64,000 bases of DNA from Flavobacterium rivuli WB 3.3-2 = DSM 21788 (lineage in GTDB: Bacteria > Bacteroidota > Bacteroidia > Flavobacteriales > Flavobacteriaceae): positions 81,106 through 145,105 of the forward strand of contig NZ_KB899975.1 of assembly GCF_000378485.1 (NCBI RefSeq), given 5' to 3'. Under the pieces are notes generated by a model, which ran no database searches, had not been told where the DNA came from, and saw nothing but the letters and a program-made list of their open reading frames with translations. The position numbers and the translations under genes are program-made. Each line of letters begins with the position of its first letter. Within the stretch, counting starts at the first letter, position 1. This document shows positions 41,575 to 50,786 of this stretch, one piece after another.

Positions 41575-42990
41575 ATGCCCGAAACTATTACACTTTTACT
41601 TGCCTTTATTATTGCACTTGCCATAGGTGTTTTTATAGGCAAAGCCCTGTTTACCGCAAAGGCATCTGCCGACATCAAGGTGCAGGAGGAGCGCCACAAC
41701 AGCCTGCAACAAACTATAGAGCAGCTTAAACAACAGGCAATTGCAGAAAGGCAGAATATAGAAAAACAGGTTGCACTTTTACAAAACGAGCGTAACGACC
41801 TTCGCACTGCCAAAGATGCCCTTAATGTACAACTGACTAAAAAGGAGGCAGACTTTGACAACCTCCTGGACCGCATGCGCGAACAACGCATGGAAACAGA
41901 AGAGCTTCGTGAAAAATTTACCAAAGAATTTGAGAACCTTGCCAATAAGATATTAGAGGAAAAATCGAATAAGTTTACCGAGCAGAACCGCGAGAATATG
42001 AAAAACATACTATCGCCATTGCAGGAAAAAATACAGCTGTTTGAAAAAAAGGTAGACGACACCCATAAAGAGAGTATAGATTACCATGCCGCACTTCGCC
42101 AGCAAATTTTAGGCTTGCAAACCATGAATGAGAACATGAGCCGCGAAACCCTTAACCTTACCCGTGCCCTTAAAGGCGATACTAAAATGCAGGGGAACTG
42201 GGGCGAGCTGGTACTGGAACGCGTACTGGAAAAATCGGGGCTGGAAAAAGGCCGTGAGTATTACGTACAGCAAAGCCATGCATTGGAAGACGGTGGTCGT
42301 GTATTACCCGATGTGGTCATTAACCTGCCCGACGGCAAAAAAATGATAGTAGATAGTAAGGTGTCGCTTATTGCTTATGAGCGTTATATTAATGCCGAAG
42401 ACGATCCTTTAAAACTGGTGTACCTTAAAGACCATGTTAACTCTATTAAACGTCACGTAGACCAGCTGGGCGATAAAAATTACCATGACCTTTACAAGAT
42501 AGAAAGCCCTGATTTTGTGTTGCTTTTTATTCCTATGGAACCTGCCTTTGCATTGGCTCTTAATGAAGATGCCACGCTGTACAGCAAAGCTTTTGAGCGT
42601 AATATTGTTATTGTTACCCCAACTACCCTTTTGGCTACCCTGCGCACTATAGACAGTATGTGGACCAACCAGAAACAACAAGAAAACGCATACGAAATTG
42701 CACGCCAGGCAGGTGCCCTGTACGATAAGTTTGAAGGCCTGATAGGCGACCTTACTAAGGTAGGCAACAAAATGAAAGATGCACAGGGCGAATACCAGAA
42801 TGCCATGGGCAAATTGTTCGACGGGCGCGGTAACATTATTACCTCTATAGAAAAACTTAAAAAGATGGGCGCCAAAGCCAAGAAGTCGCTACCGGAGAGC
42901 ATACTTAACCGTGCGCTCCAGCAGGAAGAAGACGATATATTGCTTAATGGCCCGGATCAGGAAATTTCAAATCCCAATACCTTACTTTAA
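41575..42990 (+). CDS. rmuC: DNA recombination protein RmuC
   Basis: 471 residues. An N-terminal membrane helix (ITLLLAFIIALAIGVFIGKA), a long coiled coil (about 30-200), then the RmuC nuclease-like domain with MQGNWGELVLERVLEKSGLE, GGRVLPDVVINLPDGKKMIV and DSKVSLIAYERY (D-x-K as in PD-(D/E)XK folds), and PTTLLATLRTID. RmuC restricts DNA inversions and large rearrangements at palindromes in E. coli. Its length is typical. Its stop overlaps the thioesterase start by one base (TAATG). Confidence 0.93.
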   Translation: MPETITLLLAFIIALAIGVFIGKALFTAKASADIKVQEERHNSLQQTIEQLKQQAIAERQNIEKQVALLQNERNDLRTAKDALNVQLTKKEADFDNLLDRMREQRMETEELREKFTKEFENLANKILEEKSNKFTEQNRENMKNILSPLQEKIQLFEKKVDDTHKESIDYHAALRQQILGLQTMNENMSRETLNLTRALKGDTKMQGNWGELVLERVLEKSGLEKGREYYVQQSHALEDGGRVLPDVVINLPDGKKMIVDSKVSLIAYERYINAEDDPLKLVYLKDHVNSIKRHVDQLGDKNYHDLYKIESPDFVLLFIPMEPAFALALNEDATLYSKAFERNIVIVTPTTLLATLRTIDSMWTNQKQQENAYEIARQAGALYDKFEGLIGDLTKVGNKMKDAQGEYQNAMGKLFDGRGNIITSIEKLKKMGAKAKKSLPESILNRALQQEEDDILLNGPDQEISNPNTLL

Positions 42991-43547
42991 TGAATTCAGA
43001 ATACAGGAAAGTCAGTACTTCAAAAGTTACCATATCAGAACTGATGCTGCCCTCGCACACTAATTTTAGCGGAAAGATCCATGGTGGTTACATACTAATG
43101 CTTATGGACCAGATAGCCTTTGCATCGGCATCAAAATACAGTGGTAGCTACTGCGTTACAGCATCGGTAGATACTGTAGATTTTCTTAACCCTATAGAGG
43201 TTGGCGAACTTACCACACTTAAGGCATCTGTAAACTATGTGGGCAACAGCTCTATGATAGTGGGTATACGTGTAATATCCGAAAATATACAAACCGGTAA
43301 GATAACGCACTGTAACTCTTCTTATTTTACCATGGTGGCAAAAGACAGCGCCGGCAATAACGTAACGGTACCACCGTTAATGCTTTGTACCCGCGATGAT
43401 GTGCGCAGGTTTTATAATTCTGTTAAGCGCCTTAGCCTTAAAAAAGAAAAAATTGTTCATGAAGAGACTTTCGATCACACCTCTGTAGAAGCTATTGAAG
43501 CACTTAAAAACTACAGGGTTAAGGTTAGTGATGAGCTTGCAAAGTAA
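42990..43547 (+). CDS. Acyl-CoA thioesterase (hotdog fold)
   Basis: 185 residues: one hotdog domain with LPSHTNFSGKIHGGYILMLMD (HGG-containing active-site helix) followed by AFASASKYSGSYCVTASVDTVDFLNP and a long C-terminal helical segment. This is the YciA/ACOT-type acyl-CoA hydrolase that releases fatty acids from CoA. It overlaps rmuC by one base, so it is translated from the same message. Chain-length preference is unknown. Confidence 0.9.
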   Translation: MNSEYRKVSTSKVTISELMLPSHTNFSGKIHGGYILMLMDQIAFASASKYSGSYCVTASVDTVDFLNPIEVGELTTLKASVNYVGNSSMIVGIRVISENIQTGKITHCNSSYFTMVAKDSAGNNVTVPPLMLCTRDDVRRFYNSVKRLSLKKEKIVHEETFDHTSVEAIEALKNYRVKVSDELAK

Positions 43548-43558
43548 GGTTGTTTTTA

Positions 43559-43566
43559 TATATTTG
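43559..43566 (+). promoter_or_regulatory. -7 element before the first di-heme lipoprotein gene
   Basis: TATATTTG, a full match to TAnnTTTG, 20 bp before the ATG at 43587. It lies in the short gap after the thioesterase gene, indicating a separate start of transcription. No good -33 at normal spacing. Confidence 0.45.
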
Positions 43567-43586
43567 CTTTCTAACCAAAATATTGC

Positions 43587-44678
43587 ATGAAGCAAAACTT
43601 ACTTACTCTTATTTTATGTGTGGTCTTTTACAGCCTGTTTTCCTGTGGAGATAACGGCAATGACGATTATATACAAATCCCTGCGGGATTGGCGTCTCCC
43701 GTGATCATGAATCTCGATTCTATACCCTATACAAAACTTTCACACTACAATTTTTTTGAGGGCGATATTAAAAACCAGCAGCCGGTACAGGGTGTTTTAC
43801 CCTACGACTTAAACAGCTCTCTATTTACAGATTATGCGCTTAAAAAACGTTTTGTATGGATGCCCGAAGGCACAAAAGCTACTTATGTTACCGATGGTGA
43901 AGTGCTGGATTTCCCTACAGGCACCGCGCTCATAAAAACTTTTTATTATGATAATGCCTACCCCTCCGGCACTACAGATATTGTGGAGACACGCATTATG
44001 ATAAAAAAAGCCGACGGATGGATATTTGCAAATTATGTATGGAATGCAGAGATGACCGAAGCAGTATTAACAACAAATTCGGGCTCGAAGACAATTAAAT
44101 GGTATCAGGGTGATTACCTGCGTACCGTTAACTACAAAATACCGTCGCAGGCGCAATGCGCTTCCTGCCATACCCTTAATAATACATTTGTTCCTATAGG
44201 GCCAAAGCCGCAAAACCTCAACAAAAATTATACTTATACAGATAGTGTTAACAATCAGCTATATAAATGGATGGCTATTGGATATCTTAATGCTGTACCA
44301 CCAAATATAGCATCTACTGCAGACTGGACAGATGTATCTCTCTCATTAGATGTAAGAGCCCGCTCCTACTTAGATATTAATTGCGCCCACTGCCATACTA
44401 CAGGAGGGTCATGTAGTTATACCCCTATGAATCTCGCATTTAACAAAACAAATATAAGATCAAATCTGGGTATTTGTATAGAGCCGCAGGATTTTGTTAG
44501 TGGAGATGAGCAATACATTATTGCAGGCCAGGATGCCGAAGCTTCACTTATGTTATCAAAAATAAGAACGACCGATCCTAATGAAATGATGCCGTTAATA
44601 GGGCGTTCTCTTATACACCGTGAAGGAATTGCACTCATACAGGAGTGGATAGATACTATGGATGCAGCCTGCCCATAG
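43587..44678 (+). CDS. SO2930-type di-heme c-type cytochrome lipoprotein (copy 1)
   Basis: 363 residues with a lipobox (LFSC, Cys20). Conserved family stretches: LSHYNFFEGDIKNQQP, VLPYDLNSSLFTDYALKKRF, KADGWIFANYVWN and IGPKPQNLNKNYTY. Two haem motifs, CASCH at 191-195 and CAHCH at 266-270. Members of this group are predicted envelope haem proteins; the electron partner is unknown. A near-parallel copy follows at 44800, and the VCBS/ASPIC protein beyond it may act with them. Confidence 0.85.
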   Translation: MKQNLLTLILCVVFYSLFSCGDNGNDDYIQIPAGLASPVIMNLDSIPYTKLSHYNFFEGDIKNQQPVQGVLPYDLNSSLFTDYALKKRFVWMPEGTKATYVTDGEVLDFPTGTALIKTFYYDNAYPSGTTDIVETRIMIKKADGWIFANYVWNAEMTEAVLTTNSGSKTIKWYQGDYLRTVNYKIPSQAQCASCHTLNNTFVPIGPKPQNLNKNYTYTDSVNNQLYKWMAIGYLNAVPPNIASTADWTDVSLSLDVRARSYLDINCAHCHTTGGSCSYTPMNLAFNKTNIRSNLGICIEPQDFVSGDEQYIIAGQDAEASLMLSKIRTTDPNEMMPLIGRSLIHREGIALIQEWIDTMDAACP

Positions 44679-44702
44679 CCACTATTAAAACATTTTAATT
44701 AC

Positions 44703-44729
44703 AAATAGCCTTTATAGGGCTATTTTTTT
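44703..44729 (+). terminator. Rho-independent terminator
   Basis: Stem AAATAGCC / GGGCTATTT with a short TTTATA loop and TTTTTTT. It separates the two di-heme lipoprotein genes. Confidence 0.75.
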
Positions 44730-44761
44730 TGCTTTAAATTAACATGGTATTGCTTTTATGT

Positions 44762-44769
44762 TATATTTG
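44762..44769 (+). promoter_or_regulatory. -7 element of the second di-heme lipoprotein gene
   Basis: TATATTTG, 30 bp before ATG 44800; same octamer as before copy 1, suggesting shared regulation. Confidence 0.5.
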
Positions 44770-44799
44770 CTACTTTAAAGAATTTATTGAAGTTACCCA

Positions 44800-45885
44800 A
44801 TGAAAAATCACTACATTTTAAGGACTTTGTTTTTTTTGTCAGTATTTATTGCTATTTCTTCTTGCGGATCGGATGATTCGCAAGACTACAAACAAATATC
44901 TCCCGTAAATATTGACCTAAGTACTGTACCCTACCCAAAGTTATCTGATTACAAATTTTTTGAAGGCGAAATGAAAGATCTTAAGCCTGCTTACAAAGTG
45001 TTACCCTATGACCTTAATAGCAGTCTTTTTACAGATTATGCGCACAAAAAAAGGTTTGTATGGATGCCGGAAGGTGCTAAGGCTACCTATACCGCCGATA
45101 ATAAAATTCTTGAATTTCCTACCGGTGCTGTGCTAATAAAAAACTTTTATTACGATAATGTATTACCTAATAATACCACCCGTATTATTGAAACCCGCCT
45201 GATGATCAAAAAAGCTGACGGATGGATATTTGCCGATTATATATGGAATGATGAGCAAACAGAAGCCTTTTACAGCCTGAGTGGCGGATTTACCCAAATA
45301 TCATGGACAGAGGGTAATGTAACTAAAAGCGCCAATTACAGGATTCCGCCAGAAAGTGAATGTTTTACCTGCCATAAACACTCTACTACAGCATTACCCA
45401 TAGGCCCTAAACCGCAAAACCTTAACAAAGATTACAATTATGCCAATGGCAGCGCTAACCAGCTTACCCGCTGGGTACAGGAAGGCTACCTTACAAATAA
45501 TGTACCGGCACTAATAACCACTACTGCCGACTGGACCGATACTACCAAGCCTCTGGAATTACGCGTAAGGTCGTACCTGGATATTAACTGTGCACATTGC
45601 CACAGCGATGGTGCCCATTGCGACTACAGGCCCATGCGCTTTGCTTTTAGCGAAACAACAATTCCTGCAAACCTTGGAATTTGCGTTGCCCCACAAGAAA
45701 TTATAAATACGTCACTGCCCTATATAGTTAATAAACGAAACGCAGTAAAATCTGTAATGCGCTTTAGGATGAACACTATAAACGAAACACAGCGTATGCC
45801 TATTTTAGGCAGGACAGTTATTCATACCGAAGCTGTTGCACTGATAGATGCATGGATAAATGCCATGGATGCCCCATGCCCTTAA
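44800..45885 (+). CDS. SO2930-type di-heme c-type cytochrome lipoprotein (copy 2)
   Basis: 361 residues with lipobox AISSC (Cys22). It is collinear with copy 1: LSDYKFFEGEMKDLKP, VLPYDLNSSLFTDYAHKKRF, KADGWIFADYIWN, IGPKPQNLNKDYNY. The haem motifs are CFTCH at 188-192 and CAHCH at 264-268. The VRSYLDINCAHCHSDGAHCD segment, with its extra His and Cys, is shared in form with copy 1. It has its own promoter-like element, and the secreted VCBS/ASPIC gene follows after 30 bp, so those two are likely co-transcribed. Confidence 0.85.
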   Translation: MKNHYILRTLFFLSVFIAISSCGSDDSQDYKQISPVNIDLSTVPYPKLSDYKFFEGEMKDLKPAYKVLPYDLNSSLFTDYAHKKRFVWMPEGAKATYTADNKILEFPTGAVLIKNFYYDNVLPNNTTRIIETRLMIKKADGWIFADYIWNDEQTEAFYSLSGGFTQISWTEGNVTKSANYRIPPESECFTCHKHSTTALPIGPKPQNLNKDYNYANGSANQLTRWVQEGYLTNNVPALITTTADWTDTTKPLELRVRSYLDINCAHCHSDGAHCDYRPMRFAFSETTIPANLGICVAPQEIINTSLPYIVNKRNAVKSVMRFRMNTINETQRMPILGRTVIHTEAVALIDAWINAMDAPCP

Positions 45886-45915
45886 CAAAAACAAACTACT
45901 AAATACTTATAGAAT

Positions 45916-47958
45916 ATGAAACAACTCTTTACCCTTGCTTTATTTTCCCTGGCCTGCATATCGGCAGGGGCGCAAACAAACTGCGACAATGCTCCTGTTG
46001 TTACGCCAGGTATACACAATGTTAGTTTTGCACAAGGCAGCCAGGCTCCACTTCTAATGTGCTTTAATGCCCTGCCGGGAGCTACCGCTCTTGGCGCATG
46101 GTATAAATACATTCCTGATAACGATTACAGCGTTACCCTTACTACAAATGTAGGCGGCTACCCCCTTAGCGATACACGTTTAAATGTGTACTCCGGCAGT
46201 TGCAATAATTTTACCTGTGTAGCAGGCGATGATGATAGCGGCGGATCTGCCACGTCTCTTGTACATTTTGACGTTGTGCAGGGTACTACCTATTATTTTG
46301 CTTTTGATAATATTTATAGCAGTGACGATTTTGTCTTTAACCTTACCGAACAGGAGTTTGTACCGTCGCTGTTTACGCAGCGGGCAATAAGCCTTCAAGG
46401 CACAAAATGGTGTATTGCAGACATGAATGGCGATTACCTTGACGATATTGTTGCTGTAGAAGGTAACTCTGTTAATTTATTAACGCAAAACACTAACGGT
46501 AATGGGTTTACACCTGTTAGCTACCAGTTTCCGGCAGCGCAAAACAGCCCTACCTGGAGTATCTCTGCCGGCGATTATGACAAAAATGGTTACAACGACC
46601 TTTTGTTTGGCAGCAGTGGCGGTGCGAGCATTATTCTTGCCAGTAGTAACAATACAGGCTTTAGCAACGTATTAGATTCACCTGAGTCTATTTTTTCGCA
46701 GCGTTCAAATTTTGTAGATATTAACAACGATGGCAACTTAGATGCTTTTGTATGCCATGATATTGCCCCTAATGTATATTTTCAGAATGATGGAAATGAA
46801 GGCTTTACCTACCATCAGGGTGGTTTAGGAGATTACGGTTCTGGTGGTAACTACGGTTCTATATGGATAGACTATGATAATGATGGCGATATAGACCTTT
46901 TTATAGCTAAATGCCGCGGAGGCTTAAACGAGGCCGGTATAGATGAGCTGCACCGTAATAATGGCGACGGTACGTTTACCAATGTAGCTGCAGAAGCCGG
47001 ATTAGCAGACCTGCACCAGTCATGGTCGGCGGCGTGGGGCGATTATGATAACGATGGCGACATGGATATTATGATAGGCAACAGCGCAGGTGTATATGGC
47101 GATAATAGCAACCTTCCCGATTCTTTAAAGCAACATAAACTAATGCGTAATAACGGAGACGGCACTTTTACAAACATTACGTCAGGCTCCGGTTTTGATA
47201 CCTTTACATCATCTAACCTTGTGCATGTGGCACATGATTTTGATAACGATGGTTATACAGATGTTTTTTGCGGAGCCAATACCATTATGCACAACAATGG
47301 CGACATGACCTTTAGCCCTATTGTTATAACGGCTGGCAGCGGCCCTATAGGCGATCTTAACAATGATGGATTCCTTGACATTCAAAATGATAACTACATT
47401 TACCTTAATTCACCTAACGGCAATAACTGGATAAAAATTAATTTACACGGAGTAGCCAGTAACAGGAATGGTATAGGAGCAAGAATTGAGCTTTACGGAA
47501 CAGGACAAGGTTGGGAAAAACAAATACGCGATGTAAAAAGTGGCGACGGCTTTTACTACATGAGCACCCTTAACACCCATTTTGGCATTGGGACACTTGA
47601 TGCTATAGACCGTGTTGTTATAAAATGGCCATCGGGAACGGTAGATACTATAGAGAACCCTGCAATAAACAGCGCATTACTTGTAACAGAAGGCACTCAT
47701 GTATTGGGAACAAAACAACTAAATGCTACAGCATTTGCAGTATACCCTAACCCTGCTAAAGAGGTACTTAATATAAAAAGTGTAGTTTCTTTTGATACAA
47801 CAAAAGCGAGCATATACAGTATTGATGGCAAACTTGTAAAATCGGCTACGGTACAGGATGCTGCAATACCGGTACAACACCTTGCAAAAGGCACTTACAT
47901 TATAAAGGTTCAGGATAAAAGCGGCAAGCAATATTCTGCAACATTCATAAAAGGGTAA
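45916..47958 (+). CDS. T9SS-secreted VCBS/FG-GAP and ASPIC/UnbV-type protein
   Basis: 680 residues: signal peptide (LFTLALFSLACISAGAQ); an N-terminal beta-sandwich (about 20-150); a seven-bladed-type FG-GAP/VCBS propeller with repeated calcium-binding loops such as DNDGDIDLF, DNDGDMDIM, DFDNDGYTDVF (about 160-500); an ASPIC/UnbV domain (about 510-600, GVASNRNGIGARIELYG, VVIKWPSGTVDTIEN); and a T9SS type A tail (about 612-680, VYPNPAKE). It is probably a surface or released calcium-binding adhesin or binding protein. It is 30 bp downstream of the second di-heme lipoprotein. Confidence 0.9.
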   Translation: MKQLFTLALFSLACISAGAQTNCDNAPVVTPGIHNVSFAQGSQAPLLMCFNALPGATALGAWYKYIPDNDYSVTLTTNVGGYPLSDTRLNVYSGSCNNFTCVAGDDDSGGSATSLVHFDVVQGTTYYFAFDNIYSSDDFVFNLTEQEFVPSLFTQRAISLQGTKWCIADMNGDYLDDIVAVEGNSVNLLTQNTNGNGFTPVSYQFPAAQNSPTWSISAGDYDKNGYNDLLFGSSGGASIILASSNNTGFSNVLDSPESIFSQRSNFVDINNDGNLDAFVCHDIAPNVYFQNDGNEGFTYHQGGLGDYGSGGNYGSIWIDYDNDGDIDLFIAKCRGGLNEAGIDELHRNNGDGTFTNVAAEAGLADLHQSWSAAWGDYDNDGDMDIMIGNSAGVYGDNSNLPDSLKQHKLMRNNGDGTFTNITSGSGFDTFTSSNLVHVAHDFDNDGYTDVFCGANTIMHNNGDMTFSPIVITAGSGPIGDLNNDGFLDIQNDNYIYLNSPNGNNWIKINLHGVASNRNGIGARIELYGTGQGWEKQIRDVKSGDGFYYMSTLNTHFGIGTLDAIDRVVIKWPSGTVDTIENPAINSALLVTEGTHVLGTKQLNATAFAVYPNPAKEVLNIKSVVSFDTTKASIYSIDGKLVKSATVQDAAIPVQHLAKGTYIIKVQDKSGKQYSATFIKG

Positions 47959-47979
47959 TTATACTTTTCTTTAAACACA

Positions 47980-48004
47980 AAGAGCCGTGCAATGCACGGC
48001 TCTT
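47980..48004. terminator. Bidirectional terminator
   Basis: Stem AAGAGCCGTGC / GCACGGCTCTT with a 3-nt loop, then TTTAGT on the plus strand and A-rich DNA on the other side. It serves the convergent VCBS and aminotransferase-fold genes. Confidence 0.8.
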
Positions 48005-48028
48005 TTAGTATATATAAACTGTGTTATA

Positions 48029-49300
48029 TTATTCTGCTACAGCATCAAGGTCTACTTTAGTCCTGTTTGCTATTTCTTTGTACGTACCGTTTTCAAGTTT
48101 TTCACGAATAGCTTCATAAGCGCTTAGTGTTTCGTTTATATCCTGAATAGTGTGTGCAGCCGTAGGTATCATCCTTAAAAGTATAATTCCTTTAGGTATA
48201 ACCGGATAAATAACTATAGACAGGAATATGCCATAGGTTTCCCTAAGGTCGTTTACCATAACCATAGCTTCCGGCACACTACCCTCAAGGTAAACCGGTG
48301 TAACACAGGTATTGGTATCGCCTATATTAAAACCTCTTTCTTTAAGGCCATTTTGCAACGCATCTACATTCTCCCAAAGTTTACTTCTAAGTTCCGGTGT
48401 AGTTTTAAGCAATTCAAGACGTTTAAGTGCCCCTTTAACAAGCAGCATTGGTAACGACTTGGCAAACATCTGCGAACGCAGATTATACTTTAAAAAGTCT
48501 ATAATATCTTTATCGGCAGCAATAAATGCACCTATACTTGCCATAGATTTTGCAAATGTACTAAAGTATACATCTATACCGTCTTGGCATTCCTGCTCTT
48601 CGCCTGCTCCTGCACCTGTTTTACCCAGTGTACCAAAACCGTGGGCATCATCTACAAGAAGCCTGAAGTTATATTTTTCTTTAAGGGCAACAATTTCCTT
48701 AAGCTTACCCTGCTGACCCCTCATACCAAAAACACCTTCGGTAATAAGTAATATGCCGCCGCCTGTAGTTTCGGCCATGTTAGTAGCGCGCTGCAGGTTT
48801 TTCTCTATACTCTCAATATCATTATGCTTGTAAGTAAAGCGCTTGCCCATGTGCAGGCGAACACCATCTATAATACAGGCATGAGAATCCATATCATATA
48901 CTATAATATCGTTTTTAGATACCAGCGCATCTATAGTAGATACCATTCCCTGATAGCCAAAATTTAAAAGATAAGCCGATTCTTTATGTACAAACGCGGC
49001 AAGTTCCTGCTCCAGCTTTTCATGCCAGTCAGTGTGCCCGCTCATCATCCTTGCACCCATTGGGTAAGCAGCGCCATATTCGGCAGCAGCTTCGGCATCA
49101 GCCTTACGCACCTCGGGGTGGTTAGCTAATCCAAGATAATCGTTTATACTCCAGTTAATTACCTCTTTTCCATGAAACATCATGCGGTTAGAAAGCGGGC
49201 CTTCCAGTTTAGGAAATACAAAATATCCTTCTGCCTGCGATGCCCATCTGCCTAACGGGCCTTTATTTTTTTGAATCCTTTCAAACAGATCTTTTACCAT
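48029..49300 (-). CDS. Alpha-oxoamine synthase: serine palmitoyltransferase or cysteate acyltransferase
   Basis: 423 residues of the PLP-dependent alpha-oxoamine synthase family, which condenses an acyl-CoA with an amino acid. Motifs: NDYLGLANHPEV, the PLP-binding VDDAHGFGTLGKTG (Asp217, His220) and Schiff-base Lys251 in STFAKSMASIGAF. The length, N-terminal GYFVFPKLEGPLSNRMMFHG and absence of KBL/BioF features favour the Bacteroidota sphingolipid (serine palmitoyltransferase) or sulfonolipid (capnine-type, cysteate) branch. Which amino acid it takes cannot be read from sequence. It is monocistronic with a good -7 element upstream. Confidence 0.85.
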   Translation of the reverse strand: MVKDLFERIQKNKGPLGRWASQAEGYFVFPKLEGPLSNRMMFHGKEVINWSINDYLGLANHPEVRKADAEAAAEYGAAYPMGARMMSGHTDWHEKLEQELAAFVHKESAYLLNFGYQGMVSTIDALVSKNDIIVYDMDSHACIIDGVRLHMGKRFTYKHNDIESIEKNLQRATNMAETTGGGILLITEGVFGMRGQQGKLKEIVALKEKYNFRLLVDDAHGFGTLGKTGAGAGEEQECQDGIDVYFSTFAKSMASIGAFIAADKDIIDFLKYNLRSQMFAKSLPMLLVKGALKRLELLKTTPELRSKLWENVDALQNGLKERGFNIGDTNTCVTPVYLEGSVPEAMVMVNDLRETYGIFLSIVIYPVIPKGIILLRMIPTAAHTIQDINETLSAYEAIREKLENGTYKEIANRTKVDLDAVAE

Positions 49301-49333
49301 AATCCAAGTTATCTTTTTTGTTTAAAAACGCAC

Positions 49334-49341
49334 CAAAAGTA
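49334..49341 (-). promoter_or_regulatory. -7 element of the oxoamine synthase gene
   Basis: CAAAAGTA, i.e. TACTTTTG on the minus strand, 33 bp before the start codon; identical to the octamer before the giant phosphatase gene. Confidence 0.45.
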
Positions 49342-49532
49342 ATTATTAAATTGCTACTGTCATAATATTTTTGTGTAAAGGCTGTAACAAATGTGCTGCC
49401 TTGTAAACTAATATAATAAATAATAAGCAAACATAATTAGCTTAAACCGCTAAATGATTGATTTATATTGCACACCAAAAAATATTTTATAGCTTTACCT
49501 TTTTATTAACCAACCTTTATTACATACCAAAA

Positions 49533-49868
49533 ATGGATTCACAAAAAGTTGACATGTTCTTAATGACTAATGCCAAATATTTTCAGGCAAAACACCTTAA
49601 TTACATTCGTGAAAGACTACAGGTAGCAGACGACTCTAAATGGCCATTGCTACAATCTGCCGACCTTAAAGACCCAACCACAAGTCTTATAATATCTATA
49701 TTTGCCGGAAGCCTTGGCATAGATCGTTTTATAATTGGCGATACAGGCCTGGGTGTAGGCAAATTGCTTACATGCGGCGGCCTTGGTATATGGGCTATAG
49801 TAGACTGGTTTTTAATATCTGATGCTACTAAAGCTAAGAATATGGAAAAACTGCAAATGTTCCTGTAA
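49533..49868 (+). CDS. TM2 domain membrane protein
   Basis: 111 residues from ATG 49533 (MDSQKVDMFL); a longer frame to 49458 is unlikely. The C-terminal half is a TM2 domain: two membrane helices with the SIFAGSLGIDRFIIGDTGLGVGKLL motif, and IWAIVDWFLI. The N-terminal 50 residues form a soluble helical domain. TM2 proteins are of unknown function. It begins a unit of four genes that overlap or lie within a few bases. Confidence 0.85.
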   Translation: MDSQKVDMFLMTNAKYFQAKHLNYIRERLQVADDSKWPLLQSADLKDPTTSLIISIFAGSLGIDRFIIGDTGLGVGKLLTCGGLGIWAIVDWFLISDATKAKNMEKLQMFL

Positions 49869-49872
49869 CACA

Positions 49873-50280
49873 ATGACAAGAAACAGGCTATACCTTTTTT
49901 TGTTTTTAGGTTTAATTGCAGGTTACAGTTATGTACTTTGGGAATCGTACGTAAGGATATTTAACCATCCTTTTACTCCCTGCATTTTTAAAAACACTAC
50001 CGGTATAGCCTGCCCCTCCTGTGGGGTAACGCGGTCTGTATTACTATTAATGCACGGCGGCCTAACATCGGCAATTTTAATGAACCCGCTTGGGCTTGTT
50101 GTAGCTGCTATTATGACTATTACCCCTTTATGGTTATTGTATGATGTATCATTTAAAAAAAACACTTTATACAATAGTTATAAAAAAACAGAGAAGGTTT
50201 TAAAAACTCCATGGATCGCTATTTTATTTTTTATACTAATAGCCGCTAACTGGGCATGGAATATACATAAAGGATTATGA
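49873..50280 (+). CDS. DUF2752 family membrane protein
   Basis: 135 residues from ATG 49873, 4 bp after the TM2 stop. The family core CPSCGVTRSVLLLMHG is present, flanked by membrane helices at about 3-23, 60-82 and 110-130. DUF2752 proteins carry a conserved Cys-Pro-x-Cys-Gly that may bind metal or form disulphides. Overlaps the next gene (ATGA). Confidence 0.88.
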   Translation: MTRNRLYLFLFLGLIAGYSYVLWESYVRIFNHPFTPCIFKNTTGIACPSCGVTRSVLLLMHGGLTSAILMNPLGLVVAAIMTITPLWLLYDVSFKKNTLYNSYKKTEKVLKTPWIAILFFILIAANWAWNIHKGL

Positions 50281-50786
50281 CAGATAAAACCACCCCGGAA
50301 ACTATATACCCAAGCGACCTGGAGCAGGCCTCTAACAGTTACCTCATGGCAATTGTAGCGGTAATTTCAGGTTTACCTTTACCAATATTTAACACCATTG
50401 CCTCTCTTATATATTATGCAGGGCATAGAAAGTCGTCTTATTTTGTACGCTGGCACTGCATACAGGCTATATTAGCACAGGCCGTAATGATACCCTTTAA
50501 CAGCATTGCTTTTGGTTGGGCTGTAGCACTAATTACAAGCGACACTACAATTAGCTTTATAAACTTACAAGGCGGCTACAGTGGTGAGCCTGATAATTTT
50601 ATTTACAACCCCGCATATTTTATACTATACATAACAATAATTATTTTATTAAACATTGCAGAGTTTATCACTGTTATTATAACCGCAGCCAAAGTAAGAA
50701 AAGGCAAAAATGTGCGCTGGTTTATCCTTGCAAACTTTGCCGATGCCCTTACCAGTAAACAAAACCAAGACCCTTACGTAGTATGA
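50277..50786 (+). CDS. DUF4870-like membrane protein
   Basis: 169 residues with four membrane segments at about 24-48, 62-85, 112-134 and a weak one. FVRWHCIQAILAQ near residue 55 corresponds to the family's HaxQslnfq-like region in position. Assigned by pattern, so the family name is tentative. Its start overlaps DUF2752 and its stop overlaps rdgB (both ATGA). Confidence 0.65.
   Translation: MTDKTTPETIYPSDLEQASNSYLMAIVAVISGLPLPIFNTIASLIYYAGHRKSSYFVRWHCIQAILAQAVMIPFNSIAFGWAVALITSDTTISFINLQGGYSGEPDNFIYNPAYFILYITIIILLNIAEFITVIITAAKVRKGKNVRWFILANFADALTSKQNQDPYVV

Noticed and set aside
41568..42062. 164-aa minus-strand open frame rich in Ser, Cys and Arg
   Set aside because: A shadow of the rmuC coiled coil.
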